IMG/VR virus record: IMGVR_UViG_3300021961_000075
Span: 1 to 64,000 of that record
DNA: 64,000 nucleotides
Source of the DNA: a virus
Reading direction: 5' to 3' (one strand)
Shown here: positions 52,730 to 60,481 of the stretch, piece after piece
How the letters are laid out: every line of letters starts with the position of its first letter
Numbering within the stretch: the stretch's first letter is position 1
Made by a program: the position numbers and the translations under genes
Notes under the pieces: generated by a model
Databases searched by the model: none
Told to the model about the DNA's origin: nothing
Seen by the model: only the letters and a program-made list of their open reading frames with translations

Positions 52730-53224
52730 ATGGCATTTATAAAACCTAAAGGTATTATCGTACACTCAATGGCAGAATATTTAAAAATGCCTGAGGGTCC
52801 AATGGGAGCGCATGACTTTTTAAAGTCTGTAAACCTATCAGTACATGGTTTCATTCATCCAAATGGAACTTATGAGAAAATGATTGAAACACCTAACAAA
52901 GCTGCACATGCTGGTAAATCTAAATGGGGTGATTTAGAAATGTTAAACGGGCATTTTCTAGGTTTTGAACTATTAGTGCCAGGTGAACATGACTTCTGTA
53001 CGTTCTCAAAAGCTATTGAAACAGCTGGCACTTATACTCAAGCTCAGTTTGACAAAGCTGTTGAGGTATGCCAATGGTGGATTAAAGAGTATAATATTCC
53101 TGTAGAAAACGTAGTTAGACACTCAGACTGTTCTGGTGACGACGTAAGAGGTAAAGGTCAAGGTAAAACAGATCCAGGCTCTGCGTTTGATTGGGATGCT
53201 TTTAAAAAAGCTTTAGTAGCATAA
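52730..53224 (+). CDS. N-acetylmuramoyl-L-alanine amidase endolysin
   Basis: The start at the ATG after the holin stop gives 164 residues, since longer versions would begin inside the holin. Amidase_2 features: GIIVHSMAE with the first zinc His, VHGFIHPNGTYEKMIE, AAHAGKS, and the end RHSDCSGDDVRGKGQGKTDP with the second His and the acidic catalytic region. It cuts the amide bond between muramic acid and stem peptide in the host wall. There is no signal peptide, so release depends on the holin. Confidence 0.85.
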   Translation: MAFIKPKGIIVHSMAEYLKMPEGPMGAHDFLKSVNLSVHGFIHPNGTYEKMIETPNKAAHAGKSKWGDLEMLNGHFLGFELLVPGEHDFCTFSKAIETAGTYTQAQFDKAVEVCQWWIKEYNIPVENVVRHSDCSGDDVRGKGQGKTDPGSAFDWDAFKKALVA

Positions 53225-53227
53225 AAC

Positions 53228-53566
53228 ATGAATAGAGCAAGTATTATATTGCTCTGTATTACGACTTTAGTTATATTTTTTATTTTAAAAGAACAACCTA
53301 AGCTTGATATACAGAAGTATGAGGATCAGATCAATATGCTTCAATCTGAAATAAATCTATTAGAAACAGCTAATGATAGCTTAATAGTTAAAGCTGCTAT
53401 TTTAAGTGAAAAAGTAACTGAGTATGATAATACTATAGAACAGCTTAATAATAAAATAGATGTTATACAAGATGAAACTAAAAAGAAACTTGATTCTATT
53501 GATCGTTATAACAATGATCAGCTTCAAAAGTTTTTCGCAAATAGATACAAAGATACTATTAAGTGA
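53228..53566 (+). CDS. i-spanin-like (Rz-type) protein
   Basis: A 112-residue protein: N-terminal membrane helix (ASIILLCITTLVIFFIL) and a long periplasmic coiled coil (QKYEDQINMLQSEINLLETA and following). This is the form of an inner-membrane spanin subunit. A second gene starts inside it in another frame, like Rz/Rz1. Confidence 0.65.
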   Translation: MNRASIILLCITTLVIFFILKEQPKLDIQKYEDQINMLQSEINLLETANDSLIVKAAILSEKVTEYDNTIEQLNNKIDVIQDETKKKLDSIDRYNNDQLQKFFANRYKDTIK

Positions 53567-53882
53567 AAACGTAGCTAGACTTGTTGTAAAAGATCTAGTA
53601 ACATATGATGGTCTTCTTGTACAGTATGATGTAACAAGGCAGCAAATAAAAACCCTTGAAGATAAATCATTGACGCTACAAGAGGTTATCGAAAACTTAA
53701 GGTTACAGATAGAAAATAGAAATCAAGTTATAAAGCAAAAAGACGAGCAAATACTGAACTACCAATCAATATCTGACGATCTTAAAAAAGCTTTAAAAAA
53801 AGAAAGAAGAACTAAAAAGCTTTATAAAATAGGTTCGGCTATAGGCGTTTCACTGCTACTATCAAATATATTAACCAAATAA
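53472..53882 (+). CDS. second spanin-like protein with signal and C-terminal hydrophobic helix
   Basis: Preferred start MKLKRNLILLIVITMISFKS gives 136 residues. An ATG 12 bases upstream is possible. It has a signal peptide ending FSQ, a long coiled coil (SLTLQEVIENLRLQIENRNQ) and a C-terminal hydrophobic segment (IGSAIGVSLLLSNIL). It overlaps the i-spanin-like gene by 95 bases. It lacks the lipidated Cys of a classical o-spanin, so anchoring may use the C-terminal helix. Confidence 0.55.
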   Translation: MKLKRNLILLIVITMISFKSFSQIDTKILLSENVARLVVKDLVTYDGLLVQYDVTRQQIKTLEDKSLTLQEVIENLRLQIENRNQVIKQKDEQILNYQSISDDLKKALKKERRTKKLYKIGSAIGVSLLLSNILTK

Positions 53883-53917
53883 AAAAGGGAGATCGAAAGA
53901 TCCCCCTTTATTTTTTT
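53881..53917. terminator. bidirectional terminator between converging modules
   Basis: GGGAGATC, GAAA, GATCCCCC (one mismatch, GNRA tetraloop) is flanked by AAAAAA on the left and TTTATTTTTTT on the right. It can end both the rightward lysis transcript and the leftward replication transcript. Confidence 0.88.
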
Positions 53918-55685
53918 ATCCGTCACATGATAAGCAATCCGGATCCATTGCCTTTGTAGCAATATCTCCTCTTAACACTGATTCGGTTCGCATGTAATAC
54001 AACGTTTTAATTCCTTTTTTCCAAGCTTCCAAATGAACTTGATTTATCCATTTAGGCGTAGCCACAGAGGGAAACGCGAGATTCAAAGAAACAGACTGAT
54101 CAACATACTGCTGGCGAATACCAGCTTGGTTAACGAGCTCGAGCTGATTTATCTCTTTGAATGTTTTAAATACGTCTTTTATTGTATCAAATCCATACTT
54201 CTCAATATCTTCAGCAGACTCAGATAGCTTTACAAGTTTACCTTGTACATATCCGTAATCTTCAAGCTCTGCAATATCTTGAACAGATCCTTTATCTTCT
54301 AATATCTTGTTCCAAGTCTCAGTGGTATTAATACCTATCTTTTTGAAGACTTTTTCTAACTCTTTATTTTTTCTAATAAATGTTCCTTTAGCAGACTGTT
54401 CTGTAAACACGTTTGCAGCCCAAGGTTCTATGCCCGGCGATACGTTTCCAGAAAGTTTTGAATTAGATACCGTGGGTGCAATAGCTCTAAGGTGTGTATT
54501 TCTAAACCCTGTATCCCTACACCATAATGGTTCTCCATATACCTCAGCAAGGTCACGGGAAGCTCTCTCTGATTCAATTTTAAGTTGACTAAAAACGCGT
54601 CTTGTTTCAAATTGTGCCTGCATACCCTCAAATGGTATTCCTTTTTGCTGTAAATAAGTGTGCCATCCCAGAACTCCCAAACCAAGAGCCCTTCCCTTTT
54701 CGGCACTACGCACACTATTTTCAAAGCCTTTAAGCCCTTTCGCCCGCTGAATAAACTCTTCAAGTACGCCATCCAAAAACCAAATACTGTGGTATATAAG
54801 GTTAGTGTCTTTCCATTCATCATATTTAGCTATATTAACTGAACTAAGACAACATACAAAACTATGGTTTTCATCCGTGTGTAATGTTATCTCAGAACAT
54901 ATATTTGTCATATGAACTTTAAGTCCGTTGTCTTTGTATGCTCTTGGATTACTTTTATTTGTATTTCCTTTAAAAAGGATATAAGGTTCTCCAGTTGCTT
55001 TACGTTTTTGTAATAGCTTTCCCCATCGCGTCCTAGCATCAATATCTCCTTGTTCAAGTCTTCGCATAAACTTATCACCGACCACAGCGCACTGGTGGAG
55101 ATTGAGCGACTGTCTATTAACGTCACCTTTTGGCTCTCTAATCTCAAGCCAGTCCAAGAAATCGGGGTGGTCAATATTGATATTAACTGATGCTGCTCCT
55201 CGTCGGACAGATCCTTGATTAGTGGCAAGTATAGTTGAATCGTAAATCTTGCAAAACGGCACCACTCCGTCAGATGTTCCATTGTTTGTTATTTTAGCTC
55301 CGGCAGGACGAATCATATTGATGCCTATACCAACTCCCCCACCGTGTTTAGCTAGTAGCATCATTTCTAAGTTTTTAGCACCAATCTCTTGAATACTATC
55401 ACCTACATCAATACCAAAGCACGATATAGGTAATCCTCGATCAGTACCTGTATTTGAAAGAACTGGCGAAGCTAGATTTAGCCAGCCCTTCCATATATAG
55501 TCAAAAAATACTTCAGCAAGTTCCGGTTTGTACAACCTTCTAGCAACAGTTGACGCAACTCGCATATACGCATCTCTTGGGGTTTCCCATGGTAACAAGT
55601 AACCTCCTGTTATTGTTTTTTTGTATACATCGGTATCGCCCCAAATAGGGTAATCCTCGCCTTTAATCCAATCGTTATTCCACAT
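53916..55685 (-). CDS. nrdA: ribonucleotide reductase class I, large (alpha) subunit
   Basis: Start at MWNNDWIKGEDYPIWG (589 residues), because the frame extends 23 codons into the nrdB gene. Catalytic features: CFGID and NICSEI (thiyl Cys in the N-x-C-x-E loop), the FVCCLSSVNI Cys, the radical-transfer Tyr pair in LYYMRTES, and a C-terminal CLSC pair for thioredoxin-type reduction. It is short and lacks an N-terminal ATP cone, so it should not be shut off by dATP. It converts NDPs to dNDPs with the NrdB protein. Confidence 0.9.
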   Translation of the reverse strand: MWNNDWIKGEDYPIWGDTDVYKKTITGGYLLPWETPRDAYMRVASTVARRLYKPELAEVFFDYIWKGWLNLASPVLSNTGTDRGLPISCFGIDVGDSIQEIGAKNLEMMLLAKHGGGVGIGINMIRPAGAKITNNGTSDGVVPFCKIYDSTILATNQGSVRRGAASVNINIDHPDFLDWLEIREPKGDVNRQSLNLHQCAVVGDKFMRRLEQGDIDARTRWGKLLQKRKATGEPYILFKGNTNKSNPRAYKDNGLKVHMTNICSEITLHTDENHSFVCCLSSVNIAKYDEWKDTNLIYHSIWFLDGVLEEFIQRAKGLKGFENSVRSAEKGRALGLGVLGWHTYLQQKGIPFEGMQAQFETRRVFSQLKIESERASRDLAEVYGEPLWCRDTGFRNTHLRAIAPTVSNSKLSGNVSPGIEPWAANVFTEQSAKGTFIRKNKELEKVFKKIGINTTETWNKILEDKGSVQDIAELEDYGYVQGKLVKLSESAEDIEKYGFDTIKDVFKTFKEINQLELVNQAGIRQQYVDQSVSLNLAFPSVATPKWINQVHLEAWKKGIKTLYYMRTESVLRGDIATKAMDPDCLSCDG

Positions 55686-55689
55686 ATTT

Positions 55690-56658
55690 TTAAAATAAAT
55701 CGTCCCAGTCTTCTCCTTCGTTTGCTTTAGAATAATCTGTAGGTCTAATAGCAAAAAAGTCAGTGTGTGTTACTCCTCCAGTTAAATGATAAAACCACTC
55801 AAGATTGTCTGCTGCTTTTGAGTCGTAATCAAAATAAGCATTTAGTTCTGTGTACCCAAGCTCAATAAGCTTTTCATTTAAACGTTTTTTAATAAACTGC
55901 TTAAGATCATAAGACTTGAGGTTTTCAATATCTCCCATCTCAAACATTTTGTCAATATAATTCATTTCTGCATCATGCATCGCGTCAGCAGCAGCAACTA
56001 CGTCTTCTCTACACGCGCTCAATAAGTCTGGTTGCTCTTCACACATATGCCTAAATAATTGGCAACCCATCTTACTGTGTAAGCTTTCGTCTCTCACACT
56101 CCATTTCATTTGTTGACCAATACCTTTAAGAAGATTACGAAGCTGAAAACTATACAACACAGCGAACGCGCTATATAGAGAAACACCTTCTGCAAACGCA
56201 GAAAATATAGCTAAACTTTTACCAATACCAACACGGTCGTTGTTTTCACATGCTACAAGGTTTTCAAATCTTTCCATTGTTGCTGGATCATGTAAGAAAG
56301 CCTCAAAATCATCAAGCCCAAGTGTTTCGTTTAAGTACGAGTAAGCTACAGCATGGATAGTTTCTTGACTACCAAACATCATAGCCATTTGTTGTATTTC
56401 GTGTTTAGGAAACCAACTAACTACCTTTTGTGTCCAATAATCAGATACCGCACACTCTGTCTGCGCAAAACCAAGCAGTATATTACCAACTAAATTCTTT
56501 TCAGATTTATTTAATTTTTCGTTCCAGTCTTTAACATCACCAGACATTGGTATCTCAGTGTGCAACCAAAATGCCTGTGCTTGTTTTAGCCAACCTTCTG
56601 TATAATAAACTGGATACTCAAAAGGTTTATAGGCTACACGTTCATCAAATAATCCCAT
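55690..56658 (-). CDS. nrdB: ribonucleotide reductase class I, small (beta) subunit
   Basis: A 322-residue R2 protein. Metal and radical residues are visible: ETIHAVAY contains Glu, His and the radical Tyr with normal spacing (E-x2-H-x3-Y), and RDESLHS has the second Glu/His pair. It lies upstream of the large subunit with a four-base gap once nrdA starts at its internal Met. It generates the tyrosyl radical for the reductase. Confidence 0.92.
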   Translation of the reverse strand: MGLFDERVAYKPFEYPVYYTEGWLKQAQAFWLHTEIPMSGDVKDWNEKLNKSEKNLVGNILLGFAQTECAVSDYWTQKVVSWFPKHEIQQMAMMFGSQETIHAVAYSYLNETLGLDDFEAFLHDPATMERFENLVACENNDRVGIGKSLAIFSAFAEGVSLYSAFAVLYSFQLRNLLKGIGQQMKWSVRDESLHSKMGCQLFRHMCEEQPDLLSACREDVVAAADAMHDAEMNYIDKMFEMGDIENLKSYDLKQFIKKRLNEKLIELGYTELNAYFDYDSKAADNLEWFYHLTGGVTHTDFFAIRPTDYSKANEGEDWDDLF

Positions 56659-56660
56659 AT

Positions 56661-56822
56661 TTATTTTTCAATAATTAAAGCGATATCTACAAATGGTAAA
56701 TAGAAAACCCAGGTATCATACTCTGGCTCTTCATAAACTCTAGATCCAAATAATATACCCGGATAAAAGCCTATACTGATCTCCCATTCTCTACCTCCCT
56801 TGTCCTCTGTATCTTTTGACAT
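56661..56822 (-). CDS. 53-aa protein of unknown function
   Basis: Starts MSKDTEDKGGREWEISIGFY, then a hydrophobic/aromatic beta region (PGILFGSRVYEEPEYDTWVF). It ends two bases before nrdB starts. Similar short 'EISIGFYPGILFG' proteins occur beside nrd genes in some phages. No function known. Confidence 0.6.
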   Translation of the reverse strand: MSKDTEDKGGREWEISIGFYPGILFGSRVYEEPEYDTWVFYLPFVDIALIIEK

Positions 56823-56934
56823 AATTTTTGCTTGTTTTAATTTTGCTTGATTTAGTTTTTGCGTTTATATTTTTTCTTCTTTTTTTAGGCTTAGGTATAA
56901 ACACGACCAGATTTGCCTTTTTTGCTTTAACCAT
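56791..56934 (-). CDS. 47-aa very basic protein
   Basis: About 40% Lys and Arg, with KPKKRRKNINAKTKSSK and a terminal NYVKRYRGQGR. It overlaps the previous gene by 32 bases and the next by eight. It should bind nucleic acid. The YRGQG ending recurs in tiny phage proteins. Support comes from composition and gene packing. Confidence 0.5.
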   Translation of the reverse strand: MVKAKKANLVVFIPKPKKRRKNINAKTKSSKIKTSKNYVKRYRGQGR

Positions 56935-57100
56935 ACACTTTTATGTTATAATAATTTTGAACTTCAACTAGCTCTTTAAATTTTAAATAGCCTTTTTGAT
57001 CAATAGAAGACTTAATAAACTTATCTATTTGTCTTCCTACATAACGAAGCTTAGCTACTTCTTTTTCGCGTTGAGAATTAGCTCTATTACTCTGTGACAT
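56927..57100 (-). CDS. 57-aa basic helical protein
   Basis: Starts MSQSNRANSQREKEVAKLRY, helical and charged, and ends YYNIKVYG. It overlaps the nuclease gene by 46 bases and the following very basic gene by eight. No recognised domain. Confidence 0.55.
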   Translation of the reverse strand: MSQSNRANSQREKEVAKLRYVGRQIDKFIKSSIDQKGYLKFKELVEVQNYYNIKVYG

Positions 57101-57507
57101 TCGTCTTGATTTTGTGGTTTGTACAATGTAATATTCGGCATATTTTCTTGTATATACCTTTTAAATAATTTCCAGCGCATAGGAAAAGATTCGTTAGCAC
57201 GCCCTTTACACTCAATAATAAAGCCATCGCCAACAAAGTCTGGAGTATACTTAACAGGAAGTACACGCTTATTACCGCGATTAGCAAAATCACCTTTACC
57301 ATTTGACTGCCTTTCATAGCATTCAGACGTAAAATCAAAACCGTCAAGTAGCGTGTAAGTTTCACCTTCGTATTGTGCGTTTATTTTTGCTGCTTTTAAA
57401 GCCATGTACATGTGCCTTTCAAGGCCAGATGCAAAATTAATTCCATCATATTTTATCTTTTTAGCTTGTACAGGACCTTTTTTTCTTTGTCTCACTCGCT
57501 TCCCCAT
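57055..57507 (-). CDS. PD-(D/E)XK endonuclease, T7 endonuclease I-like
   Basis: A 150-residue basic protein. FASGLERHMYMAL supplies the first Glu, YTPDFVGDGFIIECKGRANE supplies the PD...ECK catalytic core, and a helix with RWKLFKRYI follows. This is the pattern of small phage resolvases and nucleases such as T7 gp3. It probably resolves branched replication DNA or degrades host DNA. The N-terminus is Lys/Arg-rich. Confidence 0.7.
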   Translation of the reverse strand: MGKRVRQRKKGPVQAKKIKYDGINFASGLERHMYMALKAAKINAQYEGETYTLLDGFDFTSECYERQSNGKGDFANRGNKRVLPVKYTPDFVGDGFIIECKGRANESFPMRWKLFKRYIQENMPNITLYKPQNQDECHRVIELILNAKKK

Positions 57508-57881
57508 ATTTTGTCATTATCTAGCATATATCCATCATGACTTTCATCATAATGCAATCCATCATTTCCATTTTGACCTATAATATCCATACGTTCGTCG
57601 TCTTCTTCAAAAGCATGATTTGAACAAGGGTTGCTACGTCTTATAATTTCTTCTTGCCCAAGCTCTGTTAGCTCTTCTCTTGCGGCTTGAATATATAATA
57701 TTGCATCCATAAGTTCTTCTTGAACGTCATTTAAATAACCAAGTAAATCTTTTTTACCTGATGTACGTTCATCATGCAACGTGCTTTTGTATTTTTTAAA
57801 ACCAACATTAGAACGCTCAACAAATTTATCTACTACGCGTTCTACAACTGGATCTCTAAAAGCTATTTCTTTTTTATTCAT
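57492..57881 (-). CDS. all-alpha NTP pyrophosphohydrolase-like protein
   Basis: A 129-residue protein. Residues about 10-75 are helices with EELMDAILYIQAA, the E-x2-x-D arrangement of MazG-like all-alpha NTPases, preceded by NVGFKKYKSTLHDER. The C-terminal 50 residues are acidic and low in structure. It overlaps the nuclease and the next gene by 16 and four bases. It could clean modified or non-canonical NTPs or act on ppGpp-type signals. The substrate is unknown. Confidence 0.6.
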   Translation of the reverse strand: MNKKEIAFRDPVVERVVDKFVERSNVGFKKYKSTLHDERTSGKKDLLGYLNDVQEELMDAILYIQAAREELTELGQEEIIRRSNPCSNHAFEEDDERMDIIGQNGNDGLHYDESHDGYMLDNDKIWGSE

Positions 57882-58717
57882 AATTGCTTTACAAATGTTC
57901 CATTAGACATTTTACCTTTTCTACTTTTAATTACGTTATAAGCTGATGTGACGCAATCCTCAATATCAACACCAACGAATACTGCAAGGTTAGTAAGAAC
58001 AACAACCATATCGCCAATTGCATCAACGGCTTCTTCTTTGTTTTGTTTAAGTATAGCCTGAGCAAGCTCTCCGGCTTCTTCCATAAGTTTAACATACTGC
58101 GTTTTTTCATCTCCTTTATCATATATGCCACGTTCATCTGCCCATTGTCTGATCAATGGAAATATATCCCTCATTGACGGGCCGATAGTAGACTTATCTG
58201 GCATCGTTAGACCTCCTATAAGGGACTTTTCATCGTTGAACTGATCCATAGGACCTCCCTGAATAAAAGCCTCATAAAAAGCCTTATTATATATGTAGCA
58301 ACGATCGGGTGTATATTGTGATCTGAATATATTGCTTATTATCCAGCGATTAGCTTCTTCTGTTAACTCAAAATGACCCAGATGTGTTGTCCAAGTATGA
58401 CCTATATTTTCTTCTAAGAAAGCAGGAAGATCATCTATTGAAACAGGAAACGTCGTTGTTTGTTCTGTTGCATTTAATTTCATTTCTTTATTATTTAGAT
58501 TTTTATATAGTTTACGATCTACTTTATAACCATACATCTGTTGAAGCTCTATTTCTTTAATTGAAACCTCATCTATATCTTCTGTCGTAAGAAGTATTTC
58601 ATATTGGTTAGGTTTATATCCTTGCTGCTGCTCAACTCTCAACCTGGGATTTGTTGTCACACCAACTTTCTGGCCTGGTATATGGTAAATATAATATTTT
58701 TTATTAGAGTCTGTCAT
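57878..58717 (-). CDS. fusion of GIY-YIG-like domain and MazG pyrophosphohydrolase
   Basis: Start MTDSNKKYYIYHIPGQKVGV (279 residues). An upstream Met would extend into the synthase gene. Residues about 5-75 resemble a GIY-YIG fold (YYIYHI, KVGVTTNPRLRV, with E in KEIELQQMYG). The C-terminal half is a MazG domain: LMEEAGELAQAILK and VDAIGDMVVVLTNL with the EExxE...ExxD metal ligands, replaced partly by D. MazG enzymes hydrolyse NTPs to NMP plus PPi. The GIY-YIG part may be inactive. Confidence 0.7.
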   Translation of the reverse strand: MTDSNKKYYIYHIPGQKVGVTTNPRLRVEQQQGYKPNQYEILLTTEDIDEVSIKEIELQQMYGYKVDRKLYKNLNNKEMKLNATEQTTTFPVSIDDLPAFLEENIGHTWTTHLGHFELTEEANRWIISNIFRSQYTPDRCYIYNKAFYEAFIQGGPMDQFNDEKSLIGGLTMPDKSTIGPSMRDIFPLIRQWADERGIYDKGDEKTQYVKLMEEAGELAQAILKQNKEEAVDAIGDMVVVLTNLAVFVGVDIEDCVTSAYNVIKSRKGKMSNGTFVKQL

Positions 58718-59363
58718 TGTATAGGTGTAAATTGTTAACAAAGTGATAGTATTGACCAACGTCAATAGACAGCCTCTGAGCTACAAGTTGTTGCAGCTTT
58801 GAAAAGCAATACTGGTCATTAGGAAAACCGTACCATAAATCATTGGAACGCATCATAACGGACATGTAGAGTTTATTGTCCATTATATAAAAGTTTACGG
58901 CATAAGTACAGGGCGTATCAAAAGCATAATCAATGTTTTCTTTAGCATCATAGATGCTTATAGAGGCTTGCCGTGTTTGCGGATCGCGTTCAAGAAGATT
59001 AATTACATATTCAAGTTGATTATTACGTCTCCATTGTGATCCATAATTAGAATTTACGCGCCCATTTTCATCAGCCATACGCTGCCAAATAGCTGGTACT
59101 TTTCCGTATATTTCGCCAAGAGTAGAAAGCCTATTGTCACCTGATAAATACCACTCCCATTCAGCGTCAGCATACTTTTGGTTCCAAGGTCTATCGCGGT
59201 GATAAACAACATTATCTAATGGATTTTCAATCCAAAAACCTATATTAAATAAAGCTTTTGTGTTTTGAAATTTAATACCACTGTGTTTAATAATTTCAAG
59301 CCAGTATTCAAACGCGTGAGTTGCATTTTCAAAGTTCGTCCTCAGGTCTATATTTGTTTGCAT
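58704..59363 (-). CDS. thymidylate synthase family enzyme, possible dCMP (hydroxy)methylase
   Basis: A 219-residue protein, shorter than the usual 264. By a constant offset of six to E. coli ThyA it keeps the nucleophile C152, R172/S173, D175, H213 and Y215 (E. coli C146, R166/S167, D169, H207, Y209). E. coli N177, which selects dUMP, is D183 here (GFPND). The same change marks T4 dCMP hydroxymethylase. It overlaps the neighbouring genes at both ends. It makes either dTMP or a modified dCMP with a folate cofactor. The second is favoured by D183 but unproven. Confidence 0.8.
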   Translation of the reverse strand: MQTNIDLRTNFENATHAFEYWLEIIKHSGIKFQNTKALFNIGFWIENPLDNVVYHRDRPWNQKYADAEWEWYLSGDNRLSTLGEIYGKVPAIWQRMADENGRVNSNYGSQWRRNNQLEYVINLLERDPQTRQASISIYDAKENIDYAFDTPCTYAVNFYIMDNKLYMSVMMRSNDLWYGFPNDQYCFSKLQQLVAQRLSIDVGQYYHFVNNLHLYNDRL

Positions 59364-59610
59364 AGTATAAATAAAATTCGAATATTTTTTTAATTACTTC
59401 GTTTCTGTCGTATCTTTCTGGAGACTTATGTATTTTCTCTTTGATTTTGATATTAATGTGCCATGGTCCATTCTCGTTACTGTCAGCATATATAATGATT
59501 TTATTGTCTGTACACCAGTACAATGCAAATCGTTCTTCTTTGTTTGGTTCGTATTCTCCATAATCGGGCGCTAATAAACTGCTAGTTGTCCAGTGTTTTT
59601 TCTTGGCCAT
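59329..59610 (-). CDS. 93-aa protein of unknown function
   Basis: Starts MAKKKHWTTSSLLAPDYGEY. A beta region (RFALYWCTDNKIIIYADSNE) is followed by a helix (NEVIKKIFEFYLYYANKYRP). It overlaps the synthase start by 35 bases and sits one base from the helicase stop. No known family. Confidence 0.65.
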   Translation of the reverse strand: MAKKKHWTTSSLLAPDYGEYEPNKEERFALYWCTDNKIIIYADSNENGPWHINIKIKEKIHKSPERYDRNEVIKKIFEFYLYYANKYRPEDEL

Positions 59611-59611
59611 A

Positions 59612-60481
59612 TTATTCCCAAGGCATTGCTTCGTTTTCTATTAATACAGGTTCGTGCGGTATAAAACATCCAGACTTAGGTTCCCATTTAAAATGAGCCT
59701 CAGCTCCGTTTTCACCTAGGTTTTGAAACTTAACTTTAAGCACTTTTGCTTTAACAGTTTTAGCTTCATAGTCACGATGAACTAATATACCGTGGTAAGA
59801 TGCGTCATACCATTCACCTCCACCTTTAATGTTGTACATTGTAGGTTCTTCAATCTGTCCATCTTTGTCTTTGTACATTTTAGTTGGGTGTGCTACTACT
59901 ATAACTAAAACATCATATTTCTTACAGAATGTTTCAATTTTAGTTAAGTACTCCATTGTGTATCTATTGACGTCTTCTGTTTTAGCATCAACGTCTCTTA
60001 CTTTGTTAAATGGATCAATAACTAAGCATTTAATGCCTTTGCGTTTTACGAGTTCAGCTCCCTTTCTAAGGACCGCTTCCAACGAATAACGGTCCATATC
60101 AATGAAATAAAAATTATCATTTATATGTGTTTTTACTTGTTCCCACTTTGCGCTTCCAATGTCTGTCTTACTAGGCATTCCTTCCCACACTTTTCTAAAT
60201 AGCTTGTGGGCATGTAAGTAAGTAGGTGCATTTTCTGGAGAAGCATACGCTGTTTTCCAGCCATATAGCTTATTATATCCGACAACCATTTGATCGACAA
60301 AATCACTTTTACCGGAAGAAGGAATACCAGTGACAGTAATAAACTGACCAGTATAAGTCGAAAAGATACGGTCAAAGTTATCAAGACCAACTTGATATCC
60401 AGGCTTAAAACCGTTATTGACGAAATCAACGATCTCGTGCTCGATGTCTTTAAATGTTGTAACATTCTCAAGCGGGACTGG
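59612..60481 (-). CDS. helicase half of a split primase-helicase (no start codon of its own)
   Basis: DnaB/T7 gp4-type helicase. The conserved frame begins right after the primase TAA with PVPLENVTTFKDIEHEIVDF. It holds Walker A GIPSSGKS (60305-60328), SPENAP, Walker B CLVIDPFNK and the VVAHPTK motif. The first ATG is at 60289, after Walker A, so a product from there could not bind ATP. There is no ATG, GTG or TTG between the TAA and that point. The frame is the same as the primase, so the natural product is probably one 571-residue fusion, interrupted by a nonsense codon or read through it. Confidence 0.8.
   Translation of the reverse strand, partial: PVPLENVTTFKDIEHEIVDFVNNGFKPGYQVGLDNFDRIFSTYTGQFITVTGIPSSGKSDFVDQMVVGYNKLYGWKTAYASPENAPTYLHAHKLFRKVWEGMPSKTDIGSAKWEQVKTHINDNFYFIDMDRYSLEAVLRKGAELVKRKGIKCLVIDPFNKVRDVDAKTEDVNRYTMEYLTKIETFCKKYDVLVIVVAHPTKMYKDKDGQIEEPTMYNIKGGGEWYDASYHGILVHRDYEAKTVKAKVLKVKFQNLGENGAEAHFKWEPKSGCFIPHEPVLIENEAMPWE

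Noticed and set aside
55686-55754. 23-codon extension of the NrdA start
   Set aside because: It would overlap nrdB by 65 bases, and its residues do not resemble an NrdA N-terminus. The Met at 55685 gives a four-base gap to nrdB.
58718-58765. 16-codon extension of the GIY-YIG/MazG fusion
   Set aside because: It lies in the thymidylate synthase gene and is Thr/Leu-rich, giving no sensible domain. Met at 58717 is followed at once by the folded domain.
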